Assembly (NCBI GenBank): GCA_902826695.1
Contig: CADEFU010000007.1
Location: 62,001 to 126,000 of the forward strand
Reading direction: 5' to 3'
DNA length: 64,000 nucleotides
Source: an uncultured Alphaproteobacteria bacterium
GTDB lineage: Bacteria > Pseudomonadota > Alphaproteobacteria > Micropepsales > Micropepsaceae
In this document: positions 26,399 to 35,371 of the stretch, piece after piece
How positions within the stretch are numbered: position 1 is the stretch's first letter
Layout of the letters: the number at the start of each line of letters is the position of its first letter
Made by a program: the position numbers and the translations under genes
Notes under the pieces: generated by a model
The model's database searches: none
Told to the model about the DNA's origin: nothing
Seen by the model: only the letters and a program-made list of their open reading frames with translations

Positions 26399-28417
26399 TC
26401 AAAAATTGAAACTCTCTTTCGTAATTCCGCGCGCCTTCTCGCATTCCGCGCGGAAGTCGTAAGGCGTCGTGTCCGCGCAGTCCGGCCACTTGCCGCTCGA
26501 AAGCCAGAACTCGACGAGCCCCAGCCGCGCGCAAAGCCGCACGAAGCGCACATCGTTACGGATCTCCGGCATGTCCTCCCAGAACAGCAACCCCGTGCGA
26601 TAGGCATCCACGCCGAGCACATCGTCGGCGGCGCCGCGCGGGCCCAGCCGCGCCGTCTCGGCCAGGCGGAACACCTCTGCACCAAGCCCCACATGCGCCG
26701 CGTAGACCAGATTCGAAACCTCGATACCACCCGTCTGCTCGAACCGCGTGAGCAGACGCTGGCGCATCTGATCGACGTTCTCCGCCGACGGCTCGCGTTT
26801 CGTCTTCAAGAACAGCACGCCGTCCTCGAGCTCGCGCAACGGCCGCTTGGCGCTCGGGTCCAGCAACCGATCGAAGCCGTCCCAGTTGCCTTGGAAGGCG
26901 TAGGCGCGCATCAAGTTGGCGACCGCATAATGCATTTCCGGCGAGCGCCGGACCAAGTCCTCGTACATCGCGACGACGCCGTCGAACTTTCCCGCAGCCA
27001 TGCGCGCGAGCGACAGCAAGTTGCCCGCCATCGTGCTCAACGGATCGAGCGCGAACGCGCGCTCCGCATCCGCAAGCGACTGGCGAATGAACCCTAAGGG
27101 CCGGCAGAAAGACGGTGTCCAAAGCCGGGCACCGACGCTGTCCGGTAATTGCCACAGCCGTTCGAGGGAAGTGTAAAGCTCTGCGAAACGCCCGAACGGC
27201 GGCGCGGCCAAGCCGGTGGCGACCCACGCGTCCATGTTCTGCGGGTCTGCGCCGAGAGCGTGTTGCACTTCCTCTTTAATCCTTTGGTGCATTGCGGCGC
27301 GGCTTGCGTATGGCTCGTACTTGCTCAAGAACACGCGCAATTGCGCCAACCGCCCCCACGCTTCGGCGAACTGCGGCGCGCGCTGCACCGCTTGTTCCAA
27401 CAGTGCGATGTTGCTGCGCAACTCGTCCGGCGCAAAGGAATGCGGCGTCGCGCGCAGATAGAGATCGTACGCCGCCGGATCGACTGCCGCCTTACCGGCA
27501 GGACGCTTCAAAGTCTGATGCAACGCCGCGGCAATGCCTTCCGAAATCTCGTCCTGCACCGCGAACGTGTCTTCGAGCCCACGGTCGAAGCGGTCCGACC
27601 ACAACGTCACATGCGACGCGGTCTCCACGAGGTGCGCCGCCACGCGCACGCGCGCGCCCGCCCGCCGGACCGAGCCGTCGAGAACGTGGCTGCACTTCAG
27701 CGCGCGCGCCGCATCGGCTTTGGCGGCCCCGCGAAACTGGAAACTCGTCGTCCGGCCGATCACCTTCAGCGCCGACCCGCGTGCGAGGCGCTGAATGATC
27801 TCCTCGCTGACGCCGTCGGAGAAGAACTGCAGCTCCTTGTCGTCGGAAAGATTGTCGAACGGCAGCACGGCAAGCAGCGTCTCGGCGCTCTTTGCCGGCA
27901 ATGGCGCGGGACCCGCATGAGTGCCGCCACCGCCGCCGAGCGCAAACGCTTCGATCGTCTCGGCCATCTTGTCGAGCTGCAAGACGCCACGCGAGACGAG
28001 GCGTTCGCCCAACGGGCCGCGGATCGTGCGGCGGACGTCGGCGGAGACCAGCGCTCCACCCGGATCGCTCTTGGCCATCAACCGTGCCGCCACGTTCACG
28101 CCATGGCCAAGGAGGTCGCCGTTCGGTTGCACAACGACGTCGCCTAGGTGGACACCGACGCGGACCTTCGGTTCGCAGGTTGCGGCCAGTTCGGCTGCGG
28201 CTTCCACCGCCGCAAGGCTCGACCCGAACTCGAGCATGAACCCGTCGCCGGCGGTGTTGAACACCCGCCCGCCATGCTTCGCGGCGATCCCTTCGATGAC
28301 CCTGCGCAGCGCCGCCACCTCCGCCGTGGTGCGCGCCTCGTCAGCCTCCGTCCGCGCCGAGTACCCGGCGACGTCGAGGGCCACGATGGTGGCGAGCTTA
28401 CGGGTGGTGTCGCTCAC
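26399..28417 (-). CDS. Class III nucleotidyl cyclase with TolB-like and TPR domains, soluble form
   Basis: 672 residues. The cyclase domain is at 5-165: first metal Asp D15 (IVALDVAGYS), second metal Asp in AGDG (D58), adenine-pocket Asp D101 in GDLLGHGVN, then N108 and R112 in VNVAARL. The adenine-pocket Lys position is Asn 54 (F-N-T-A-G-D). A TolB-like domain (about 195-310: LAVLPFDNLSDDKELQFFSDG, RTTSFQFRGA, VLDGSVRRAGARVRVAAHL, WSDRFDRGLED) and a TPR-type helical region follow. Unlike its two upstream relatives there is no membrane helix after the cyclase domain. Last of three genes, 12 bases after the previous stop. Confidence 0.88.
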   Translation of the reverse strand: MSDTTRKLATIVALDVAGYSARTEADEARTTAEVAALRRVIEGIAAKHGGRVFNTAGDGFMLEFGSSLAAVEAAAELAATCEPKVRVGVHLGDVVVQPNGDLLGHGVNVAARLMAKSDPGGALVSADVRRTIRGPLGERLVSRGVLQLDKMAETIEAFALGGGGGTHAGPAPLPAKSAETLLAVLPFDNLSDDKELQFFSDGVSEEIIQRLARGSALKVIGRTTSFQFRGAAKADAARALKCSHVLDGSVRRAGARVRVAAHLVETASHVTLWSDRFDRGLEDTFAVQDEISEGIAAALHQTLKRPAGKAAVDPAAYDLYLRATPHSFAPDELRSNIALLEQAVQRAPQFAEAWGRLAQLRVFLSKYEPYASRAAMHQRIKEEVQHALGADPQNMDAWVATGLAAPPFGRFAELYTSLERLWQLPDSVGARLWTPSFCRPLGFIRQSLADAERAFALDPLSTMAGNLLSLARMAAGKFDGVVAMYEDLVRRSPEMHYAVANLMRAYAFQGNWDGFDRLLDPSAKRPLRELEDGVLFLKTKREPSAENVDQMRQRLLTRFEQTGGIEVSNLVYAAHVGLGAEVFRLAETARLGPRGAADDVLGVDAYRTGLLFWEDMPEIRNDVRFVRLCARLGLVEFWLSSGKWPDCADTTPYDFRAECEKARGITKESFNF

Positions 28418-28429
28418 CGCAAGTGTTCT

Positions 28430-30853
28430 TCAGAGCGGTGGCATGTCAAGCGCAGTGCGCTCCTTGTTGATCAGGGACTTCATGCGTGTGCGCAGTGCGT
28501 CGAAGTCCTTCGGCAGGAAACCGTACAGCGATTGATCGAGGAAAAACGGCGCGCGCCAACCGGCGTCGATTGCCGCCGCATAGTGCGCTCTGGCCGCCGC
28601 GAGATCGCCTTCGAACGCGGCGGCATCGCCCAACTCGCGCCGGAACGTCGGGCCGTTCTGGTAAAGCTCCTGCTGCTCGGCGAGCGTGGCTTTCCAGGCC
28701 GCAAGCACGCTCTTGGTGTCCTTGTGCCCCGCGTCTCTCAGCGCCAGCAAGAGGTGAATCATCGAGCAGTTGCAGGCGTTACGGGCGGCGACGGCGGCCG
28801 CAGGCGATCCGAGCTTTTCATCGTAGGTGGAAACCACACCGGCTATGTCGCCGGCCGCGTAGTGGACGCCGACATACGAGCCCAGCACATTAATTTGCGT
28901 CGTCGCCGACGGGTCAGCGTTGACAAGATCGAGCGCCCGCTTCGTGTCGCCCTTGAGGAGGGCGCCCAGCGCCTTTCGCCGGTCGCCAGCGCCGGCACGA
29001 AGCAACCAGTCCCCATCGCCAAGCGACAAACGAAAGGCAGATCTGCGGACATCGAGTGCATTGTCGATAAACCCTTCACGTGCAAGCTCTTCAGAAACTC
29101 GCAACGCCGCGGCGAGGTCGCCACGTTGGCCGAGCACGGCAACGCGCATCGCCTTAACGGATGACGCTTGGTTGGGGCTTACCTTGACCCATCTGGCGAG
29201 CGCGGCTTCGGCCTCATCAAAGCGGCCCATCCCGTTAAGGTAGTTCGCGTAAATGACGTTGGCGTCCCTGAGGCCGGGGTCCCGCTCAAGAACGCTGGCA
29301 AGAATTTTCATCGCTTCGCCGCGCTCGCCCTTCTGGCTCAGAAAGTAGGCGAGGTCGTTTTCAGCCTGCGGGAAGTTCGGACGGATCGCGATCGCCTTGC
29401 GCAAGTTTTCGATCGCCAGGGCGAGCTGCTTCGGGTCCCCGGTATCCGTCGTGAGGCCGTAGTAACTGCCAAGTGCGAACAGCGCCTCGGCCGATGACGG
29501 ATCCTGAGCCATTGCACGATCGACGAAGCCTTTCACCACCGGCAAAGCTTTCTCAATCGGCGTCGTGCCCACGGTGCCAGGACCGTCCGTCAGCATCATC
29601 GCTGCGTAGGCGCGCCAGGCGAGTGCCGGCACGTAGTCCGGATCGGCCGCAATCGCCTCATCCAGAAGCCTCGCGGCGTCCTCATACGCTTTGCGGCCGC
29701 CGTCCATCGTCATTTTTTCGCGCGCGAGCAGGAAGCGGTCGTAGGCGCTGATGTTGTCGGCGTGCGCCGAGGGCTTCAGTGCTTTAGACGCGGCGGCGAG
29801 CACCGGCACCGCTTCGCTCATCTCCGCGACGATCGCCTTCGCGATTTCGTCCTGCACGGTGAAGATATCGTTGAGATCGCGGTCATAGGTGTTCGACCAC
29901 TGATGATAGCCGTCCTTCGCCTGGATCAGCTGCGCGGTGACGCGGACCTTGTTGCCGGATTTGCGGATCGAACCTTCGACGATGTAGCCGACGTTCAGGA
30001 TTTCGCCGATCTCGCGCAAATCCCTATTCTGGCCCTTGAACGCGAAGGACGAGGTGCGCCCGGCCACGCGCAGATCCTTCACCTGCGCCAGAACGTTCAG
30101 AACCTCTTCGGAAATACCATCGGAGAAATACTGCTGGTCCTGCGTCGGCGACATATCGGCGAACGGCAGCACGGCAATCGACGCCGCAGCCTCACCGGAC
30201 GGCGCCGCCCCGCGCGACCAGCCCCAGACGAATAGACCAAGCACCACAAGCAAGACCGGCGCGCCGACGAACGCAGCATTGCGCGGCGTGAGCCACTGCT
30301 GCAACGGGAACGCGACGCCCGTCGCCGCCTTCGGCTTGGCAGGCGCACCTGCTGGATGAACCGCACCAGCCGCCGGCGCGAAAACCTCGATCGTCTCGTT
30401 CATCTTGTCGAGCTGCACCGGCCCGCGCGAGACGAAGCGCTCGGCAAGCGGACCGCGGATCATGCGGCAAACATCGGCGGAGATAATCGCCGACCCCGGC
30501 TCCGCCTTCGCCATCAACCGCGCCGCGACGTTGACGCCGTGCCCGAGCAAATCGCCGTTTGGCTGCTGCGAGACCTCCCCCACATGCACCCCGACCCGTA
30601 CCCGCGGACGGCACTCGTCGGCGAGTTCGAGCGCCGCGTTGACGCCGCTCAGCGCCGAAGCGAACTCCAACATGAACCCATCGCCGGCCGTGTTGAACAC
30701 GCGCCCGCCATGCGACTTAGCGATGCCCTCGATGATGGGCCGCAGGTTCGCGACCTGCGCGATCGTCTTCGCCTCGTCGGCTTCCGTGCGCGCAGAATAT
30801 CCGGCGACATCAAGCGCCACGATGGTGGCAAGTTTGCGGGTTAGGTCGGTCAT
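28430..30853 (-). CDS. Class III nucleotidyl cyclase with membrane helix, TolB-like and TPR domains
   Basis: 807 residues from ATG 30853, overlapping the upstream stop as ATGA; a longer frame back to 31039 belongs to the upstream gene. Cyclase domain 5-165 with D15, AGDG, GDLLGHGVNVAARLM and the Asn for Lys change (FNTAGD). A membrane helix follows at about 193-215 (AFVGAPVLLVVLGLFVWGW), then a TolB-like domain (IAVLPFADMSPTQDQQYFSDG, RTSSFAFKGQ, IVEGSIRKSGNKVRVTAQL, QWSNTYDRDLNDIF) and a long TPR array with ARLLDEAIAADPDYVPALAWRAYAAM. Codons 21-164 are identical at nucleotide level to the upstream gene. The TPR half should face the periplasm if the cyclase is cytoplasmic. Confidence 0.88.
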   Translation of the reverse strand: MTDLTRKLATIVALDVAGYSARTEADEAKTIAQVANLRPIIEGIAKSHGGRVFNTAGDGFMLEFASALSGVNAALELADECRPRVRVGVHVGEVSQQPNGDLLGHGVNVAARLMAKAEPGSAIISADVCRMIRGPLAERFVSRGPVQLDKMNETIEVFAPAAGAVHPAGAPAKPKAATGVAFPLQQWLTPRNAAFVGAPVLLVVLGLFVWGWSRGAAPSGEAAASIAVLPFADMSPTQDQQYFSDGISEEVLNVLAQVKDLRVAGRTSSFAFKGQNRDLREIGEILNVGYIVEGSIRKSGNKVRVTAQLIQAKDGYHQWSNTYDRDLNDIFTVQDEIAKAIVAEMSEAVPVLAAASKALKPSAHADNISAYDRFLLAREKMTMDGGRKAYEDAARLLDEAIAADPDYVPALAWRAYAAMMLTDGPGTVGTTPIEKALPVVKGFVDRAMAQDPSSAEALFALGSYYGLTTDTGDPKQLALAIENLRKAIAIRPNFPQAENDLAYFLSQKGERGEAMKILASVLERDPGLRDANVIYANYLNGMGRFDEAEAALARWVKVSPNQASSVKAMRVAVLGQRGDLAAALRVSEELAREGFIDNALDVRRSAFRLSLGDGDWLLRAGAGDRRKALGALLKGDTKRALDLVNADPSATTQINVLGSYVGVHYAAGDIAGVVSTYDEKLGSPAAAVAARNACNCSMIHLLLALRDAGHKDTKSVLAAWKATLAEQQELYQNGPTFRRELGDAAAFEGDLAAARAHYAAAIDAGWRAPFFLDQSLYGFLPKDFDALRTRMKSLINKERTALDMPPL
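30363..30793. repeat. 431-bp direct repeat, copy A (cyclase domain)
   Basis: By eye, every base of 30363-30793 equals 32678-33108 at a constant offset of 2315 with no gap. Differences begin abruptly on both sides: CAG/ATAT against CCG/GTAG near 30794, and several substitutions upstream of 30363. The tract covers codons 21-164 of both cyclase genes, including synonymous positions. Confidence 0.9.
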
Positions 30854-33168
30854 TTGAGGAGAACCGGTTCGCCTTTGGTGAGCGCATCGAAGCGTGGGTC
30901 GCCACGGAGTTTGTCGTAGAATACGTCGAGCCGCAGTATAGCGGGTGACAACCGCGCACCGGGCACGCGCAGCAACCGGGCGAGTTCCGGGATCGCCCGT
31001 TCGCGATCGCCCGCGATCGCCCACACTTGCGCCCTCCAAACTTCGATCTGCGGGCCGGATATTGCGTCCTTCGATGTCGGCAGCAACTGCACGGCGCGAT
31101 CTGCGGCCGCCAGCGCTTCCTTGATCTCTCCCAACTCGACATGCGCCAGCGACAGCCGCGGGTTGATCAAAGGGGCATTCTCGGGCTGCGTTTTCAGCAG
31201 GGACAGCAGGCCGTCGCGGGCTGCAAGAAAGTTGGTTCGTGAACTTGCCGGATTGCCCGCGAGCTTCTGCAGCTCCGCAATCGCAATTTTGATAAACAGC
31301 TTGTCCCGCTCGGGCAGTTGCGCGGACGACACCCGAAGCATGTCCTCAAACCTGCCGATCCCCACATCGAATTGCCGCGACATTCGGGCTTGGACGAAGA
31401 CGGTCGCGATGGATGGACCGCTTGGCACACCTTGTGCGGCCGCCTTCACGAGCGGATCGGCCTGCGCGACCTCACCGAACGCTTGATGCACCCTGGCCTT
31501 CTCCGACAAAAGGTCGGTGTTGTCGGGAAACAGATTGAGCCCGTCATCGAGCACTTGGCTGGCAGCGGCAAAGTCGTTCGTGACGGCGTACAATTGCGCC
31601 GCATTGCGTCGCTTTTCCGGCGAAGCAGGATCAAGTGTAATCGCCCGGCTGAGGTGGGTTTTCGCCTCGTCCCAAACGCCGGTCCGGCGTAAGATCAGCC
31701 CAAGCGCATGTTCGATTTCGGCATGGTTGGGCCATTTCTGATAGAGGCGCTCGTAAATAATGCGCGCACCCGCGAAGTCCCGCTCGACGTAATACTTGAA
31801 ACCACCCTCGGCGCGTTGTGTGTCGGGCAAGTCCGGCCCTAAACGCAGAGCATTGTCCAACGCCAAGCGCGCGGCAGCGCTACGCGCAGGTGTGGCGTCG
31901 CCAAAGTCGAAATAGATGTCGGAGTGTATGTCGGCGAGCGCAGCCCAGGCGACGGCGAAATTCGGGTCGAGACGAACGGCGTCCTCGAAGTGCCTTTGCG
32001 CCGCGTCCTTGGAGCCGATGCCCGTCTGACGGGTCAGTACCAGGCCGCGCAAGTAAGCGTCGTAAGCGGCGACATTGTTCGTCGGCTTTTGCGCCAGGGC
32101 CGTCTGCTCAGCTCCGGTCACCCTCGCGTTCAACGCGTCGGCAACCGCAGTGGCGATCTCGGTCTGCACGCTGAAGATATTGTCGAGCTTGCGATCGTAG
32201 ACCTCGGCCCAAAGATGCGCGTCGGTTTCGGCGCGGATCAACTGCACGGTGACGCGCACCGTGTCGCCTGCGCGCTGGACGCTGCCCTCGAGAATATTGG
32301 CGACGCCGAGTTGCTTGGCGATCTCGCGCAGATTGTCGGGGCGGCTCGCCAGATGCGCAGTCGACGTGCGCGAGATGACTTTGAGCGATCCGATCTTGGA
32401 GAGACGCGTCAAGATCTCGTCCTGAACGCCGGTTGCGAAGAAGGCGTTGTTCTTGTCCGTGCTCAAGTTCTCGAACGGCAGCACGGCGATCGAGGCGGCC
32501 GGCGCCTCGCCGTCGGAAGGCCCCGTGCCGCTCGACCGGCCCCATAACAGAAGTGCAATCGCGATTAGCAACACCGGCATGCCGATCATCGCCGCAACGC
32601 GCGGCGAAGGCATTTGCCAATTGAACGACCCCAACGGCACGGTCTTCGGCTTGGCAGGCGCAGCGGTTGGATGAACTGCACCAGCCGCCGGCGCGAAAAC
32701 CTCGATCGTCTCGTTCATCTTGTCGAGCTGCACCGGCCCGCGCGAGACGAAGCGCTCGGCAAGCGGACCGCGGATCATGCGGCAAACATCGGCGGAGATA
32801 ATCGCCGACCCCGGCTCCGCCTTCGCCATCAACCGCGCCGCGACGTTGACGCCGTGCCCGAGCAAATCGCCGTTTGGCTGCTGCGAGACCTCCCCCACAT
32901 GCACCCCGACCCGTACCCGCGGACGGCACTCGTCGGCGAGTTCGAGCGCCGCGTTGACGCCGCTCAGCGCCGAAGCGAACTCCAACATGAACCCATCGCC
33001 GGCCGTGTTGAACACGCGCCCGCCATGCGACTTAGCGATGCCCTCGATGATGGGCCGCAGGTTCGCGACCTGCGCGATCGTCTTCGCCTCGTCGGCTTCC
33101 GTGCGCGCCGAGTAGCCGGCGACATCAAGCGCCACGATGGTGGCAAGTTTGCGGGATGGATCGCTCAA
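30850..33168 (-). CDS. Class III nucleotidyl cyclase with membrane helix, TolB-like and TPR domains
   Basis: 772 residues, first gene of the three-cyclase operon. The cyclase half is as in the next gene (431 identical bases). A helix at about 193-213 (AAMIGMPVLLIAIALLLWG) leads to a TolB-like domain (IAVLPFENLSTDKNNAFFATG, ISRTSTAHLA, ILEGSVQRAGDTVRVTVQL, WAEVYDRKLDNIF). Eight or more TPR-like units run from about 355 to 740 (AAQRHFEDAVRLDPNFAVAW, RAITLDPASPEKRRNAAQLY). From the TolB domain onwards similarity to the neighbour is only family-level. The start at 33168 follows a long untranslated stretch with hairpins. Confidence 0.88.
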   Translation of the reverse strand: MSDPSRKLATIVALDVAGYSARTEADEAKTIAQVANLRPIIEGIAKSHGGRVFNTAGDGFMLEFASALSGVNAALELADECRPRVRVGVHVGEVSQQPNGDLLGHGVNVAARLMAKAEPGSAIISADVCRMIRGPLAERFVSRGPVQLDKMNETIEVFAPAAGAVHPTAAPAKPKTVPLGSFNWQMPSPRVAAMIGMPVLLIAIALLLWGRSSGTGPSDGEAPAASIAVLPFENLSTDKNNAFFATGVQDEILTRLSKIGSLKVISRTSTAHLASRPDNLREIAKQLGVANILEGSVQRAGDTVRVTVQLIRAETDAHLWAEVYDRKLDNIFSVQTEIATAVADALNARVTGAEQTALAQKPTNNVAAYDAYLRGLVLTRQTGIGSKDAAQRHFEDAVRLDPNFAVAWAALADIHSDIYFDFGDATPARSAAARLALDNALRLGPDLPDTQRAEGGFKYYVERDFAGARIIYERLYQKWPNHAEIEHALGLILRRTGVWDEAKTHLSRAITLDPASPEKRRNAAQLYAVTNDFAAASQVLDDGLNLFPDNTDLLSEKARVHQAFGEVAQADPLVKAAAQGVPSGPSIATVFVQARMSRQFDVGIGRFEDMLRVSSAQLPERDKLFIKIAIAELQKLAGNPASSRTNFLAARDGLLSLLKTQPENAPLINPRLSLAHVELGEIKEALAAADRAVQLLPTSKDAISGPQIEVWRAQVWAIAGDRERAIPELARLLRVPGARLSPAILRLDVFYDKLRGDPRFDALTKGEPVLLK
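32678..33108. repeat. 431-bp direct repeat, copy B (cyclase domain)
   Basis: Partner of 30363-30793, lying in the upstream cyclase gene. Identity across synonymous sites, with strongly diverged flanking protein domains, points to gene conversion or very recent duplication of the cyclase module only. Confidence 0.9.
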
Positions 33169-33493
33169 CGAACAAATTCCTGAACAGCGCTGAGTTTAAA
33201 GTTAGCTCGTGAAGTTTGATCGCCGAGTTTGAAATCAGCTCGCAGAGTCTGAGCCGCCCCCCTCCCATGCAGCCGCTGCGCGGCGCACGTACTCTCCCGA
33301 GCGAAGCTCGGGGGAGACAGCATGGTGGCGAGTTTGGGGGGCAGGGGAGCTTCGGCCATCTCGGCTTTCGACAGGGTCGCGGATCAGTCAGGCGGGATGC
33401 TACGCGATACGCCGCGGTTAACGCCACGCGAAGGCGTGGCAACGGTGCATCATCCACGCGAAATGATCCGGAATTCCCGACCTCGAAGTGCGT
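33169..33493. other. Intergenic region with hairpins upstream of the cyclase operon
   Basis: 325 bases between the minus-strand cyclase operon and the minus-strand gene ending at 33494. It contains two small hairpins: 33292-33302 with 33306-33316 (stem CTCTCCCGAGC, GAA loop, one mismatch) and a perfect 7-base stem at 33423-33429/33434-33440 (GCCACGC, GAAG loop). The stretch 33180-33240 is less GC-rich and is a reasonable place for the operon promoter. No gene seen. Confidence 0.45.
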
Positions 33494-33946
33494 CTAAGCC
33501 CGCCGGTAGGTGTGCAAGAAGAATCGCTTCCAGCCCTTCTTGTTCTTGGCTTCGACGGCGAAGTGGAAGCCCTTGCCGTCCTCGGTCGGCCAGTACACCA
33601 CGCGCGCAACGCCCGCCGGCATCTTCGCCTCGAACGCGATGGCTTGCGCGTGAATATCGCGCCCGTCGGAAAGCGTGGCCACCGAACTCTTCCCGTCGTT
33701 CGTGAAAGACGAGAAGCCAAGCTTACCGTCCGCACCAACGCGATAGAACGCAACCTCGCGATACTCGCGGCCCTTTCCCATCGCCCAGCGCGCATCGAGC
33801 TGCACCGTCTTGTCGCCGAAAGCGGAGAACTCGCGCGTACAGATAATCGCGCTCGCGCCGGTTGCCCGCCCCGAAGGCTCGCTCACCCACCGCCCGATCA
33901 GTGGCTTCAAAGTCCCAAGCGCGCCGCGCCCCCTCTTCCAAGCCAT
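33494..33946 (-). CDS. Hypothetical lipocalin-like small protein
   Basis: 150 residues from ATG 33946, chosen for GGGAGGT four bases upstream. LKPLIGRWVSEPSGRATG near the N-terminus, then a series of beta strands (TREFSAFGDKTVQLDARWAMGKGREYREVAFYRVGADGKLGFSSF, VVYWPTEDGKGFHFAVEAKNKKGW) ending FFLHTYRRA. The pattern is that of DUF1579/THAP4-type lipocalin-like barrels that bind small ligands. Not secreted. Function unknown. Confidence 0.65.
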   Translation of the reverse strand: MAWKRGRGALGTLKPLIGRWVSEPSGRATGASAIICTREFSAFGDKTVQLDARWAMGKGREYREVAFYRVGADGKLGFSSFTNDGKSSVATLSDGRDIHAQAIAFEAKMPAGVARVVYWPTEDGKGFHFAVEAKNKKGWKRFFLHTYRRA

Positions 33947-34052
33947 GAGCACCTCCCGATTTTGTGCGGAGCGACACTACACACAACCAGAAAGCCCTTG
34001 CCAGCCGGGCCGGGCCGACTAGGTTCTCCCGGACTTTCGCATCCCGGGGAAC

Positions 34053-34901
34053 ATGATGACCGCTCTGAAGCTCGCCGCCGCATTCGCACTGACGCTGACG
34101 GGTGCATTCGCAACGCAGGCCCGCGCCGGCGATGGCGTGCTGATCGAAACCGTGTCCGGCACGTGGCGCACACCCGCCAATGTCGAGCGCGACAAGTATC
34201 GCAAGCCGATCTTGGCGCTGACGTTTTGGGGCTTGAAGCCCGGTATGACGATCCTAGAGCTTTCGCCCGGCGGCGGCTGGTGGACGGAGATCCTCGCGCC
34301 CTACGCGCGCATCACCAAAGGCCGCTACATCACGACCGGCGCGGACCTCGGCAATCCGGAACTGCCGCAAGCTGCACGCGACGCCCGCGCCAAGTTCGAA
34401 GCGCGCTTCGCGGACCAAGCCATCTACGGCCAAGTGACGGTCGTGAACTTCGGTCCGAAGTCGGTCGGTCTCGGCGAACCCAACTCGGTCGACTTCGTCC
34501 TGAACGGCCGCAACATCCACAACTGGATGGCGCAAGGCACGCTCGACAAGGTGATGGCTGAAAGCTTCGCCGTGTTGAAACCGGGCGGCATCCTCGCCAT
34601 CGAAGAACACCGCAATGCAGCCGGCGCGACGCAAGACCCGAAAGCGCCGACCGGCTACGTGACGGAAGCCTTCGTCATCGCCGCGGCCGAGAAGGCAGGC
34701 TTCAAACTCGCCGAACGCTCCGACCTCTACGCGAACCCGAAGGACGACCGCGACCATCCGTTCGGCGTCTGGACGCTGCCACCCACGCGCCGCTCGGCCC
34801 CGCAAGGCCAGCCCGCGGATCCGAAGTTCGACTCGAGCCCCTATGACGCGATCGGCGAAAGCGACCGCATGGCACTGCGCTTCGTGAAACCGAAGTCATA
34901 G
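34053..34901 (+). CDS. Exported class I methyltransferase-like protein (COG4798-like)
   Basis: 282 residues. The N-terminus is a signal peptide (MMTALKLAAAFALTLTGAFATQARA) ahead of a SAM-methyltransferase fold: GLKPGMTILELSPGGGWWTEILAPYA (motif I), then VDFVLNGRNIHNWM and AESFAVLKPGGILAIEEHR (motifs V/VI). YVTEAFVIAAAEKAGFKLAERSDLYANPKDDRDHPFGVW is typical of predicted methyltransferases of COG4798. The glycine loop is intact. Why a SAM-fold protein would be exported is unclear. A cytochrome c lipoprotein gene follows 83 bases downstream on the same strand. Confidence 0.82.
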   Translation: MMTALKLAAAFALTLTGAFATQARAGDGVLIETVSGTWRTPANVERDKYRKPILALTFWGLKPGMTILELSPGGGWWTEILAPYARITKGRYITTGADLGNPELPQAARDARAKFEARFADQAIYGQVTVVNFGPKSVGLGEPNSVDFVLNGRNIHNWMAQGTLDKVMAESFAVLKPGGILAIEEHRNAAGATQDPKAPTGYVTEAFVIAAAEKAGFKLAERSDLYANPKDDRDHPFGVWTLPPTRRSAPQGQPADPKFDSSPYDAIGESDRMALRFVKPKS

Positions 34902-34984
34902 TACGCGCACAGTTGACCTAGGTCATGGTCAACGCTCCAATGGCCGAAGCAAGTTCGTAGTGCTTCGGCCAAGAGGAGTCGCGC

Positions 34985-35371
34985 GTGAGAAGAGTGGCAG
35001 CACTGCTGGCGGCATTGGCGTTGACGGCCTGTGCATCGGACTTCGAGACAGCTGAAACCACGCCGGCGCAGGCTCCTGCGAAGTCCCGCGCGCCCGCGCC
35101 GTATCCAGAACCCGGCAACGTCGCGCAGGGCAGGGATCTCGCCCAAGCGAACTGCAGCGCCTGCCATGCCATCGACCAAACCGGGACCAGCCCGTATGCT
35201 GCCGCACCTCCGTTCAGCACGCTGCACCAGAAGTACGACGTCGAAGGTCTGGCGGAAGCCTTCGCCGAAGGCATCCTCGTCGGCCACAAGGGCGAAAAGC
35301 AGATGCCCGAATTCGTGATGACCGCCGATCAGATCGACGATCTCATCGCGTATCTGAAGTCGCTGAAATAG
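34985..35371 (+). CDS. Cytochrome c lipoprotein, class I
   Basis: 128 residues from GTG 34985. The signal MRRVAALLAALALTAC has lipobox L-T-A-C. A Pro/Ala linker is followed by a cytochrome c fold with haem motif CSACH (ANCSACHAIDQTG, about residues 57-61) and a distal Met candidate in GEKQMPEFVMTADQIDDLIAYLKSL. Membrane-tethered one-haem electron carrier. The 3' end overlaps the convergent gene at 35343 by 29 bases. Confidence 0.88.
   Translation: MRRVAALLAALALTACASDFETAETTPAQAPAKSRAPAPYPEPGNVAQGRDLAQANCSACHAIDQTGTSPYAAAPPFSTLHQKYDVEGLAEAFAEGILVGHKGEKQMPEFVMTADQIDDLIAYLKSLK

Noticed and set aside
33292..33440. Hairpins upstream of the cyclase operon as a riboswitch
   Set aside because: Two short GNRA-like stem-loops only; no conserved aptamer core could be recognised.
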